Of a stretch of DNA of 5,416 bases, positions 1 through 5,416 are shown piece by piece. The stretch's first letter is position 1. Each line of letters begins with the position of its first letter. The translations under genes and the position numbers were made by a program. Source of the stretch: an uncultured Collinsella sp. Lineage in GTDB: Bacteria; Actinomycetota; Coriobacteriia; Coriobacteriales; Coriobacteriaceae. Location of the stretch: assembly GCA_900555585.1 (NCBI GenBank), contig USLT01000061.1:1-5416 (forward strand), given 5' to 3'. The notes below the pieces were generated by a model, which ran no database searches, had not been told where the DNA came from, and saw only the letters and a program-made list of their open reading frames with translations.

Positions 1-870
1 GCCCCGGTTCGCGAGTGGGACCTGGGGATGCGCCCGGATGAGATCGCCTATGCGCAGAAGCATGGGGTTCCGGTCGACCAGAGCATCGCCAAGCCCTATT
101 CGATCGACGATAACCTGTGGGGCCGCGCGATCGAGGCGGGCGTGCTCGAGGACGCTTGGGCCGAACCGCCGGCGGGCATCTGGACGATGACGGTCGATCC
201 CGTCGACGCCCCCGACGCCCCGGAATACGTCGAGGTCGGCTTCACCGCGGGCATCCCCACGAGCCTGGATGGCGAGCAGCTCCCGCTGGCGGAGCTCGTC
301 GCGAAGCTCAGCGGCATCGCCGGCGCGAACGGCTACGGGCGCATCGACATGATCGAGAACCGCTACGTGGGCCTGAAGTCCCGTGAGTGCTACGAGGCGC
401 CGGCGGGCCTCGCACTCATCCAGGCCCATAAGGCGCTCGAGGACCTGTGCCTGGAGCGCGACGTGCTCCACCACAAGCTCGCTTTGGAGCAGCAGTGGGC
501 CGACCAGGTCTACAACGGCCGCTGGTTCAGCCCGTTCAAGCAGGCGCTGGACGCTTTCATGGGCGCGACGCAGCAGGGTGTCACGGGTGCGGTGCGCCTC
601 AAGTTCTACAAGGGCGGCTGCGTGGTCGCGGGCCGTAAGAGCGAGGCGGCGCTGTACGACCCCGCCCTCGCGACGTACGAGAACGACGACGCCTTCGACC
701 AGAAGGCCGCGAAGGGCTTCATCGACATCCAGGGCCTTTCGGTGAAGACCTGGGCGATGAAGCATGCGCAGCCTGCGGCGGGCGCCTCGCCGGCCGCTCC
801 CGTGTTCGGCGTGCTGGACGGCAGCGCCGCAGCTTCGCAGCAGATGGCAGACCAGGTGGTGAATTATTAG
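1..870 (+). CDS. argG: Argininosuccinate synthase, C-terminal part (5' end outside window)
   Basis: Catalyses ATP-dependent condensation of citrulline and aspartate to argininosuccinate, the penultimate step of arginine synthesis, in the cytoplasm. The frame is open from base 1, so the ATG at 28 is internal and the N-terminal nucleotide-binding part lies outside the window. The visible 289 residues carry family signatures: APVREWDLGM at 1-10, followed by a Y-A-x-x-H-G-V-P-V segment; SIDDNLWGRAIEAGVLED at 34-51; and GRIDMIENRYVGLKSRECYE at 113-132, which matches the conserved substrate-pocket region of the synthetase domain. The helical C-terminal oligomerisation segment ends near KTWAMKHAQ (249-257). 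About 32 further residues, Ala-rich, extend past the point where the family usually stops. argH follows 61 bp after the TAG stop, so the two are probably co-transcribed. Identity is secure; only the start is unseen. Confidence 0.97.
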   Translation, partial: APVREWDLGMRPDEIAYAQKHGVPVDQSIAKPYSIDDNLWGRAIEAGVLEDAWAEPPAGIWTMTVDPVDAPDAPEYVEVGFTAGIPTSLDGEQLPLAELVAKLSGIAGANGYGRIDMIENRYVGLKSRECYEAPAGLALIQAHKALEDLCLERDVLHHKLALEQQWADQVYNGRWFSPFKQALDAFMGATQQGVTGAVRLKFYKGGCVVAGRKSEAALYDPALATYENDDAFDQKAAKGFIDIQGLSVKTWAMKHAQPAAGASPAAPVFGVLDGSAAASQQMADQVVNY

Positions 871-914
871 GGTCCGTACGGCGCGGGCGGGAGCGAGCGG
901 GATGACGCTCGAGA

Positions 915-922
915 GGGAAGGA
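915..922 (+). promoter_or_regulatory. argH ribosome-binding site
   Basis: The purine run GGGAAGGA lies 9 nt before the ATG at 932. It supports starting argH at 932 rather than at the in-frame ATG at 902. The 902 start has its own weaker GGGAG at 889-893, so it cannot be excluded. Confidence 0.6.
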
Positions 923-931
923 TGGACGCAG

Positions 932-2359
932 ATGGCGCTATGGGGCGGACGGTTCGAGGGTGGCGTGGACGCCTCGACGCAGGAGTTCGGGGCATCGCTG
1001 CCCGTTGACAAGCACCTGTATCGGCAGGATATCGCGGGGTCGCGCGCGCACGCCGGCATGCTTGCCGCGCAGGGCATCATCTCCGGCGACGATCTACGTG
1101 CGATCGACGGGGGCCTGGATGAGATCGAGGCGCTGATCGATGCGGGCGAGTTCTCGTTCGATATCGAGGACGAGGACATCCATATGGCGATCGAGGCCGA
1201 GCTCACGAGGAGGATCGGCGAGGCGGGCAAGCGCCTGCATACCGGTCGCTCGCGCAACGACCAGGTCGCGACCGATACGCGCTTGGCGGCCAAGGCGCTT
1301 TGCAAGGAGCTGATGGAGGCGAACCTGCGCTTGCGCCGCGTGCTGGTCGCGTCGGCCCGGGCGCACGGGGGCGTGGTCCTGCCCGGCATGACGCACCTGC
1401 AGCACGCGCAGCCCGTGCTGCTCTCGCACCACCTCCTGGCATATTCCTGGATGTTTACCCGTGATTTCAAACGGCTCCTGGCGGCGTTCGACGCCGCCGA
1501 CGCGTCGCCGTTGGGCGCCGCCGCCCTCGCCGGGACCACCTATCCGCTGGATCGCGACGCCTCGGCGCGCGCGATGGGCTTTTCGCGGGTCATCCCCAAT
1601 TCCCTTGACGCCGTCTCCGACCGCGACTTCCTCTTGGACTTGCACTTCGCCTGCTCGACCATGGCGATGCACCTGTCGCGCCTGGCGGAGGAGATCGTGC
1701 TGTGGAGCAGCGCCGAGTTCGGCTACATCACGCTCTCCGACGCGTTCTCCACGGGCTCGTCGATCATGCCGCAGAAGAAGAACCCGGATTTCGCCGAGCT
1801 CATCCGCGGCAAGACCGGTCGCGTCTACGGAAACCTGCTGCAGTTGCTGGTGACCAGCAAGGGGTTGCCCCTCGCGTACAACAAGGACCTGCAGGAGGAC
1901 AAGGAGGGCGCGCTCGATTCCTCCCGCACGCTCGTCCAATGCCTTTCGATCATGGCGGGCATTGTCGAGACGATGACGGTGAACGCCGACCGCATGCGCG
2001 CGGCGTGCGCGGTGGGCCATCTTGCCGCTACCGACGTCGCGGATTACCTTGCGAAGAAGGGCATGCCGTTTCGAGAGGCGCATGCCGTCGTCGGACGGCT
2101 GGTGCTCGAGTGCGACAAGCTCGGCTGCCAGCTGGGCGATCTGCCACTGTCCGCGCTGCGGGAGGCGAGCGACCTGTTCGACGAGGATATAGCCGGCGCG
2201 CTCGATATCGACGCCATCGTGGCCGCCCGGACCACGGAGGGCGGTACGGCCCCGGAGGCGGTGGAGACGCAGATGGAGCAGGCCTTCGCGGCGCTCGCGG
2301 ACGACGAGGCCGCCGTGGCGGGGCTGAGCCCCGTCGTCTCCATGGGAGCGGGCGCGTGA
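932..2359 (+). CDS. argH: Argininosuccinate lyase
   Basis: Cleaves argininosuccinate to arginine and fumarate, the last step of arginine synthesis; a cytoplasmic homotetramer of the fumarase/aspartase superfamily. The start at 932 gives the conserved N-terminus MALWGGRF and a 475-residue protein, close to the usual length of about 460. The ATG at 902 would add ten unconserved residues. Visible motifs are TGRSRNDQ at 104-111; the T154-H155 pair in [10 protein letters not shown], which matches the catalytic threonine-histidine region; the fumarate-lyase signature [12 protein letters not shown] at 275-286, with the serine pair 276-277 in the catalytic loop; and [12 protein letters not shown] at 377-388 in the C-terminal ASL domain. 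All key residues are present and the frame is uninterrupted. It lies downstream of argG on the same strand, consistent with an argGH operon. Its 3' end faces the insertion sequence, whose transposase is transcribed toward it. Confidence 0.98.
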   Translation: MALWGGRFEGGVDASTQEFGASLPVDKHLYRQDIAGSRAHAGMLAAQGIISGDDLRAIDGGLDEIEALIDAGEFSFDIEDEDIHMAIEAELTRRIGEAGKRLHTGRSRNDQVATDTRLAAKALCKELMEANLRLRRVLVASARAHGGVVLPGMTHLQHAQPVLLSHHLLAYSWMFTRDFKRLLAAFDAADASPLGAAALAGTTYPLDRDASARAMGFSRVIPNSLDAVSDRDFLLDLHFACSTMAMHLSRLAEEIVLWSSAEFGYITLSDAFSTGSSIMPQKKNPDFAELIRGKTGRVYGNLLQLLVTSKGLPLAYNKDLQEDKEGALDSSRTLVQCLSIMAGIVETMTVNADRMRAACAVGHLAATDVADYLAKKGMPFREAHAVVGRLVLECDKLGCQLGDLPLSALREASDLFDEDIAGALDIDAIVAARTTEGGTAPEAVETQMEQAFAALADDEAAVAGLSPVVSMGAGA

Positions 2360-2391
2360 GCATCCTGCGCGCATGCCCTCGGCGCGGATGC
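2360..2391 (+). terminator. Bulged hairpin directly after argH (possible 3' end structure)
   Basis: Immediately after the argH stop, GCATCC-T-GCGC (2360-2370) pairs with GCGCGGATGC (2382-2391). This gives ten Watson-Crick pairs with one bulged T at 2366 and an 11-nt loop. No T-run follows (the next bases are ggtctatgc), so this is not a canonical Rho-independent terminator. It could stabilise the mRNA 3' end, or act in factor-dependent termination. High GC makes chance stems common, hence the low confidence in function. Confidence 0.35.
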
Positions 2392-2486
2392 GGTCTATGC
2401 AGGCCGGGCCGCCCGCGCCCGCGCCGTCTGGCTCGATGAGCACGCGCTCCCGTGTTCGAACCACCAAACCGCCCCGTTGCCCGATT
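2360..2486. other. Non-coding interval between argH and the insertion sequence
   Basis: This 127-bp stretch lies between the argH stop and the element's left end. Apart from the hairpin at 2360-2391 I see no supported gene. A TTCGAAC at 2455-2461 resembles a tRNA T-loop but has no proper stem or acceptor, so no tRNA is called. Confidence 0.6.
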
Positions 2487-2510
2487 TGAACTGCGCCCCG
2501 AAACTTGGAC
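2487..2510 (+). repeat. Terminal inverted repeat, transposase-distal end
   Basis: TGAACTGC, a variable pair, CCC, four variable bases, then CTTGGAC. It matches the reverse complement of the opposite end at 18 of 24 positions. The conserved blocks at the tip (8 bp) and interior (7 bp) fit the two-part tip and transposase-binding organisation of IS ends. It lies 17 bp beyond the OrfB stop. Confidence 0.9.
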
Positions 2511-2527
2511 GCGATAAATCATAACCG

Positions 2528-3436
2528 CTAGGCGGCCTCCCGAAGGGCCTGCTCCCGGAACTCCACCGGGGTCAGGCCCTTCAGCCCGACCTGGCGCCTC
2601 ACGTTGTTCCAGTGGCGGATGTAGTCCTCCAGGTCCGCCTTGAACTCCTCGAACGTGTCCCAGTCGCGACCGCGGAGGAACTCGTCCTTCAGATGGCCGA
2701 ACATCCCCTCCGTGCATGCGTTGTCCAGGCAGTTCCCCTTCCTGGACATGCTCTGGACGACGCCCATCCCCTTGAGCGCCGCGACGAAGTCGGCGTGCTG
2801 GTACTGCCATCCCATGTCCATCTGCATGATCGGCTCCGACCACGCGGGCTTCGCCTCCGCCAGCATCGCGAGCATCTCCTCCTGCTGGGCGAGGTCGGGA
2901 TGCAGGGATATCGAGTGGGCCACGATCTCCCTGCTCCCGAAGTCGTAGACGGGGGCGAGGTACGCCTTGCCGAACGAGCACCTGAACTCGGTGACGTCGG
3001 TGCCCATCTTCTGCCACGGGCCGTCCGCCGCGAAGTCGCGGCCGAGCACGTTCTCGAAGGTCTCGCCGACGACGCCCCTGTAGGAGTCGTACCTGTGGTA
3101 GTCGGCCTCGCGGCGGATCCCGCACCCGAGCCCCATCTCGCGCATCATCTTGAGCACCGTCTTGTCCGCTATGCGCTCGCCGTCGACGGCCCTCAGCTCC
3201 ATCGCTATCTGGCGGTGGCCGACGCCGTTGGGCAGCCTGCCGAAGATCTCGGCGACCCTGGGCCGGAGCCCCGGCCTGGTGGGCCCCTTGGGGTGCGACA
3301 GCGCGTAGTGGTAGGTCGACCTGGGCAGCGACGCCGCCTCCAGCAGGTCGGCCAGGGGGAAGCGCCCCGAAAGCGCCGCTACGGCCGCCGCCCGCTCCCG
3401 GGCAGCAGGCCGAGCTCCGCCTTCAGGGCTATCGAT
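2528..3436 (-). CDS. IS3-family transposase OrfB: catalytic part of the OrfAB fusion
   Basis: DDE/RNase-H-fold integrase core that cuts and joins the element's ends. From the frameshift point it gives 302 residues up to the TAG at 2528-2530. Order: a basic linker, an HTH_21-like segment (RPRVAEIF...GVGHRQIAMELR), then the rve core. The catalytic triad is visible: D in GTDVTEF (codon 2996-2998), D in QMDMGWQYQ (2816-2818) and E in DNACTEG (2708-2710), the last two separated by 35 residues as the family requires. SMSRKGNCLDNA precedes the glutamate, and a WNNVRRQ-type C-terminus follows. The usual HSD before GWQY is replaced by QMD, with the aspartate kept. The frame has no ATG, GTG or TTG start before the HTH_21 region, so the full domain should be made only as a fusion with OrfA. 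Confidence 0.95.
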   Translation of the reverse strand: MDSPEGGARPAARERAAAVAALSGRFPLADLLEAASLPRSTYHYALSHPKGPTRPGLRPRVAEIFGRLPNGVGHRQIAMELRAVDGERIADKTVLKMMREMGLGCGIRREADYHRYDSYRGVVGETFENVLGRDFAADGPWQKMGTDVTEFRCSFGKAYLAPVYDFGSREIVAHSISLHPDLAQQEEMLAMLAEAKPAWSEPIMQMDMGWQYQHADFVAALKGMGVVQSMSRKGNCLDNACTEGMFGHLKDEFLRGRDWDTFEEFKADLEDYIRHWNNVRRQVGLKGLTPVEFREQALREAA

Positions 3437-3900
3437 TTTTTTAGGTACGCCACCTGGGCCTCGAGCTTGCGGACGCGCTCCTCGAGCTCCTCCTCGCGGG
3501 TCCTGGGCGCGGCCTTCGCGCCCGACCCCCTCGGCCGGCCCTTGGGCTTCGGCCTCAGCGCGTCGGCGCCGCCCTCGCGGTACAGGCGGCACCACCGCTC
3601 CAGCGGCGTCGCGCTCGCGATGCCGAAGCGGTCCATCGCCTCGGGCTTGGCCATCCCGCCGTCGACCACGGCGCTGGCCGCGGCGACCTTGGTCTCGAAG
3701 TCGTATCTTGCCCGTCTTCCACCCATGGCGAGGAGCCCGTCCCTCCCGGTCGCTCGGTGCTTCCCCAGCCAGTCTCTCACGGCCTCGGCGGGAACGCCAA
3801 GGACCCTGGCGACGGACCTGTAGCCGAGCCCCCTCTCGAACATCTCGGCCGCGCGCTCCCTGGTCGACCGGTCGTGCCTGAATCTCAGGTCGATGGACAT
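3379..3900 (-). CDS. IS3-family transposase OrfA (InsJ-like DNA-binding protein)
   Basis: A 173-residue DNA-binding protein that recognises the terminal repeats and, alone, usually regulates transposition. Residues about 5-50 form a first helix-turn-helix (STRERAAEMFERGLGYRSVARVLGV...VRDWL). Residues about 65-110 form a second (FETKVAAASAVVDGG...ATPLERWCRLYREGG). A basic PKPKGRPRG stretch follows at 117-125, then a heptad-type coiled coil at about 135-163 (REEELEERVRKLEAQVAYLKK) typical of the dimerising zipper. The ATG at 3900 is chosen because GGGAGG lies 7 nt upstream. A TTG at 3942 would start inside the terminal repeat and is unlikely. Ribosomes that slip at codons 154-155 continue into OrfB; those that do not stop at the TAG at 3379-3381. 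The ribosome-binding site is part of a hairpin that should repress translation of read-through mRNA. Confidence 0.93.
   Translation of the reverse strand: MSIDLRFRHDRSTRERAAEMFERGLGYRSVARVLGVPAEAVRDWLGKHRATGRDGLLAMGGRRARYDFETKVAAASAVVDGGMAKPEAMDRFGIASATPLERWCRLYREGGADALRPKPKGRPRGSGAKAAPRTREEELEERVRKLEAQVAYLKKSIALKAELGLLPGSGRRP
3382..3412 (-). promoter_or_regulatory. Hairpin downstream of the frameshift site, before the OrfA stop
   Basis: In the minus-strand RNA, bases 3412-3399 pair with 3394-3382: twelve Watson-Crick pairs and one G-U wobble, one bulged U and a four-base GGAG loop. The structure ends one base before the OrfA stop codon. It begins 23 nt after the slippery heptamer, which is farther than the 5-9 nt usual for a frameshift stimulator, so a stimulatory role is only plausible. 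It might slow ribosomes or the polymerase. Confidence 0.5.
3436..3442 (-). promoter_or_regulatory. Programmed -1 frameshift heptamer A_AAA_AAA
   Basis: The minus strand reads CTA AAA AAA TCG in the OrfA frame, giving a perfect X_XXY_YYZ heptamer of seven adenines. A -1 slip re-reads base 3436 and continues as AAA AAA ATC GAT into the OrfB frame, which is open to 2528. The product joins 3900-3436 with 3436-2528: 155 OrfA-frame residues plus 302 OrfB-frame residues, 457 in all, with D302, D362 and E398 as catalytic triad. OrfA without slipping ends 18 residues later. An A-rich slippery run at the coiled-coil end of OrfA is standard for this family. Confidence 0.88.
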
Positions 3901-3906
3901 GAGAAG

Positions 3907-3954
3907 GCCTCCCATCTCTCGGACTTCTATTTCCTTGTCCAAGAAATGGGAGGC
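3907..3954 (-). promoter_or_regulatory. Fold-back of the terminal repeat that sequesters the OrfA ribosome-binding site
   Basis: Minus-strand arm 3954-3937 (within the terminal repeat) pairs with arm 3924-3907: 18 contiguous pairs, 16 Watson-Crick and two G-U, around a 12-nt loop (AAGGAAAUAGAA). The second arm contains the OrfA Shine-Dalgarno GGGAGG (3913-3908), 7 nt before the ATG at 3900. RNA entering from outside the element carries both arms and would hide the site. RNA started inside the element, downstream of the first arm, would not. This matches the known strategy of several insertion sequences (for example IS10, IS50 and IS200) against activation by external promoters. Function here is inference. 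Confidence 0.7.
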
Positions 3955-3960
3955 AGTTCA
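3937..3960 (-). repeat. Terminal inverted repeat, transposase-proximal end
   Basis: Read inward on the minus strand it is TGAACTGC-CT-CCC-ATTT-CTTGGAC, matching the distal end at 18 of 24 positions. TTGGAC at 3942-3937 could serve as a -35 element for OrfA, but no good -10 lies at the right distance (AGAGAT at 17 bp), so no promoter is called. The inner 18 bases are repeated in inverse orientation at 3907-3924. Confidence 0.9.
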
Positions 3961-4011
3961 AAACGCTTCCGGACGCGGGCATCGTTTTACCTTGGTTGAA
4001 TGCGGCGGGTG

Positions 4012-5416
4012 CTAGCGCGTGCGCTTCCTCAGCGCCCCGGCACCGCAGAGCGCGGAGCCCGCCATCGCGGCGAGTGCCGCGAGCATTCCGGCGTCGCCGG
4101 TCTGGGGGAGGACGCCCGCGGGCTTCTTATCGCCGGCCGGCTCCTTGTCGGCGGGCTGCTGCGGCGCGACGAAGTCGGGGTCCTTGGCGCCGCAGGCGGT
4201 GCAGACGCCGTCCTTGTAGGCATGGGCCGCCTTGGGCGTCGCGGCGCCCTTCTCGACGAGCTTGCCGCACGTGGCGCAGACCTTGTCGCCGCTGTAGCCC
4301 TCGCTGGTGCAGGTGGCGTCCTTGGCGTTCACGATCTCGGTGACGTCGTGGGCGTCGATCTCGAAGTGCTCGCCCTCGTCCGGGGTGACGACGGCGTCGG
4401 CGGGGACCTCGGTCAGGGTGCCCTGGGCCTCGTCGGCCACGGTGCCGTCGGCAGCGTAGTAGCCGGGCTTCTGGACCATGACGTCGGCGTCGGTGCCGGT
4501 CATGGCGAGGGTGACGACGCCCTGCTCGGCGGCTGCGTCGGAACGCCCATCGCCGATGAGGATGTCGCCGTTGCCGACGTTCTCCCTGCCCTCGCTATAG
4601 GCGAAGGCGCAGTCCGTGACGGAGAGCTTGGTGGTGGCGCCCTTGGCGGAGACGACGCGGACCGCCGCGCCGTAGGTCTTGGTGTCCTTCGCCGTGGAGC
4701 CGTCGGCGGCAGCGCAGTCGGTGAAGGTGCAACTCTCGAGCGAGATGGTCTGCGTGCGCGCCGCCTTGTGGTTGATGTTCAACGCGACGCCGATCTCGGT
4801 GAAGGCGGTGTTCTTGATCTTGATGTCGCCGTCGGAATTGGAGTACACCGCGGTGCCCGGGTTCGCCTGGAGCTTGCCGTCGTTGGTGCCGTCGAAGCTG
4901 CAGCCGTCGAGTGAGACGTTGGTCTTGCCGTCCTTGTTGGGCCTGTTGGTGAAGTAGATGCGCTGCATGTCTTGGCAGTCCTCGAACACCAGGTTGATGG
5001 CGTGGGCGGTGTGGCGCTCGCCCCAGGCGGCGATGCCGTCGAGGCTCTTGACGGTGACGGTGACGTCCTTTGCGAGGTCGGATTGTTGTTCGCTGACCTT
5101 TGCTCCCGTCGTGCGATCGTAGGCGTACGTGTCGATCTCGAGGTCTCGCTCGCCCGCCGACACGTAGGCGTCGTTGCCATGGATGACCATGTCGCCCGCG
5201 ACGTGGCCGTGCGTCATGGCGCCGACGTCGGCGCCGGGCTTGCAGTAGATCTCCGCGGTCCCGTCCGCGACGGGGTTCACGTAGGCGTGCTTGAGCGCCT
5301 TGACGAGCGTCTTGTGGAACGACTGGTCGCCGGCGTAGTACACGGTGTTCTCGCCGAACGCCTCGTCGCTCGGGGTCCCCGCGACGGCTGCGGCGGGCTG
5401 CGCGGCGGCGCCTGCG
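4012..5416 (-). CDS. LPXTG-anchored surface protein with beta-helix-like ectodomain (N-terminus outside window)
   Basis: A cell-wall-attached extracellular protein. The frame stays open to the window edge, giving 467 visible residues. The GTG at 5343 is internal. The visible beginning, AGAAAQPAAAVAGTPSDEAF, looks like the region just after a secretion signal, so only a short N-terminal part is probably missing. Residues about 90-325 hold repeated short strands such as ISLESCTFTDC, LSVTDCAFAYS and INLVFEDCQDM, typical of a right-handed parallel beta-helix. Residues 356-411 form a CxxC module. A Pro/Lys/Ala-rich wall-spanning stretch (412-435), LPQTG (436-440), a hydrophobic segment and the tail RKRTR follow. 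Sortase would cleave between T and G. Ligand unknown; adhesion or glycan binding is possible but unproven. The beta-helix call rests on visual repeat pattern only. No catalytic motif was recognised. Confidence 0.9.
   Translation of the reverse strand, partial: AGAAAQPAAAVAGTPSDEAFGENTVYYAGDQSFHKTLVKALKHAYVNPVADGTAEIYCKPGADVGAMTHGHVAGDMVIHGNDAYVSAGERDLEIDTYAYDRTTGAKVSEQQSDLAKDVTVTVKSLDGIAAWGERHTAHAINLVFEDCQDMQRIYFTNRPNKDGKTNVSLDGCSFDGTNDGKLQANPGTAVYSNSDGDIKIKNTAFTEIGVALNINHKAARTQTISLESCTFTDCAAADGSTAKDTKTYGAAVRVVSAKGATTKLSVTDCAFAYSEGRENVGNGDILIGDGRSDAAAEQGVVTLAMTGTDADVMVQKPGYYAADGTVADEAQGTLTEVPADAVVTPDEGEHFEIDAHDVTEIVNAKDATCTSEGYSGDKVCATCGKLVEKGAATPKAAHAYKDGVCTACGAKDPDFVAPQQPADKEPAGDKKPAGVLPQTGDAGMLAALAAMAGSALCGAGALRKRTR
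4015..4110 (-). other. Sortase cell-wall sorting signal (LPQTG, membrane segment, basic tail)
   Basis: LPQTGD starts at codon 4110-4108. It is followed by an Ala/Leu/Met-rich membrane segment (about residues 444-461, GMLAALAAMAGSAL and beyond) and a positively charged tail RKRTR at the very C-terminus. This three-part order is the classical sortase A substrate signal and shows the host has a Gram-positive wall. A matching sortase gene must lie elsewhere in the genome. Confidence 0.93.
4183..4350 (-). other. CxxC surface module within the LPXTG protein
   Basis: Residues 356-411 contain ATCTSEGYSGDKVCATCGKL, then GVCTACGAKDP. The cysteines at 369, 380, 383, 405 and 408 include two CxxC knuckles. 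Similar modules (ATCTEAGYTG..VC..CG...HxYxxGVCTxCG) precede the wall anchor of many gut Gram-positive surface proteins. The paired knuckles suggest metal binding or disulphides; which of these is not decidable from sequence. Confidence 0.7.

Larger units (their letters stand above)
2487..3960 (-). mobile_element. IS3-family (IS150-group) insertion sequence
   Basis: A 1474-bp element begins with TG and ends with CA, as IS3-family members do. It is bounded by imperfect 24-bp inverted repeats and encodes OrfA and OrfB joined by a -1 frameshift. The ends (TGAACTGC..CCC....CTTGGAC) resemble the IS150 pattern, and OrfA has the same 173-residue length I recall for the IS150 protein; both support the IS150 group. 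The transposase reading frames and DDE residues are intact, so the copy may be active. It lies between the convergent argH and surface protein genes and disrupts neither. No flanking direct repeat is visible: left flank ..CCGATT, right flank AAACGC... The 3-5 bp duplication normally left by this family is therefore absent or eroded. Confidence 0.93.

Noticed and set aside
28..30. ATG at 28 as the start of argG
   Set aside because: The conserved APVREWDLG lies in frame just before it, and a complete enzyme of this family is about 400 residues, so the true start is upstream of the window.
1094..2467. Long minus-strand open frame antisense to argH
   Set aside because: It mirrors the GC-rich third-position pattern of argH, has an Arg/Gly/His-rich composition without any recognisable domain, and overlaps a fully conserved enzyme gene.
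2447..2468. Possible tRNA 3' remnant (GTGTTCGAACCACC)
   Set aside because: Only three base pairs form around the T-loop-like TTCGAAC, and no acceptor, anticodon or D arm can be built nearby. Probably chance.
2612..3823. Long plus-strand open frame antisense to the transposase
   Set aside because: Low-complexity translation with no motif. The opposite strand encodes an intact DDE transposase with the frameshift signal.
3900..3942. Upstream TTG start for OrfA at 3942
   Set aside because: It lies inside the terminal repeat and the hairpin stem and has no suitable Shine-Dalgarno. The ATG at 3900 has GGGAGG at ideal spacing and gives a 173-residue protein with the expected domains.
3914..3942. 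Promoter for OrfA with -35 TTGGAC at 3942-3937
   Set aside because: The -35 is plausible, but the hexamer at 17-bp spacing (AGAGAT) matches the -10 consensus poorly, so I do not call it.
4000..4914. Plus-strand open frame antisense to the surface protein gene, Gly/Val/Leu-rich
   Set aside because: Repetitive composition is the complement of the Asp/Ala/Thr-rich surface protein. No ribosome-binding site or domain was seen.

Overview
The window is a high-GC bacterial segment. It holds the end of an arginine-biosynthesis gene pair, an apparently intact IS3-family insertion sequence, and most of a sortase-anchored surface protein gene. The LPXTG-type anchor marks a Gram-positive cell wall. Together with the GC-rich codon use and the style of the surface protein (beta-helix plus paired CxxC module), this suggests a gut or oral actinobacterium, most likely class Coriobacteriia (Collinsella/Olsenella-like). 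That placement is inference from sequence character, not a database match.

Layout: 1-870 (+) is the 3' part of argG (argininosuccinate synthase), followed after a short gap by a complete argH (argininosuccinate lyase, 932-2359, +). These are the last two steps of arginine synthesis: citrulline + aspartate to argininosuccinate, then to arginine + fumarate. Bases 2360-2486 are non-coding, with a bulged hairpin directly after the argH stop. Bases 2487-3960 are an IS150-group IS3 element with 24-bp terminal inverted repeats. Its transposase lies on the minus strand as OrfA (3900-3379) and OrfB (to 2528), joined by a -1 frameshift at an A7 run. Bases 4012-5416 (minus) encode a surface protein whose N-terminus lies beyond the window edge. 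It has a beta-helix-like ectodomain, a CxxC module, LPQTG, a hydrophobic segment and a basic tail.

The element sits between two convergent genes and is read in the same direction as the surface protein gene, which ends only about 50 bp upstream of it without a clear terminator. The most interesting signal is at the element's transposase-proximal end. The terminal repeat is followed by a near-perfect inverted copy of itself that contains the OrfA ribosome-binding site. Any transcript entering from outside would fold into an 18-bp hairpin hiding that site. This looks like a device against activation by read-through. A second strong hairpin lies between the frameshift heptamer and the OrfA stop. 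No target-site duplication is visible around the element. I see no wholly new multigene system here.
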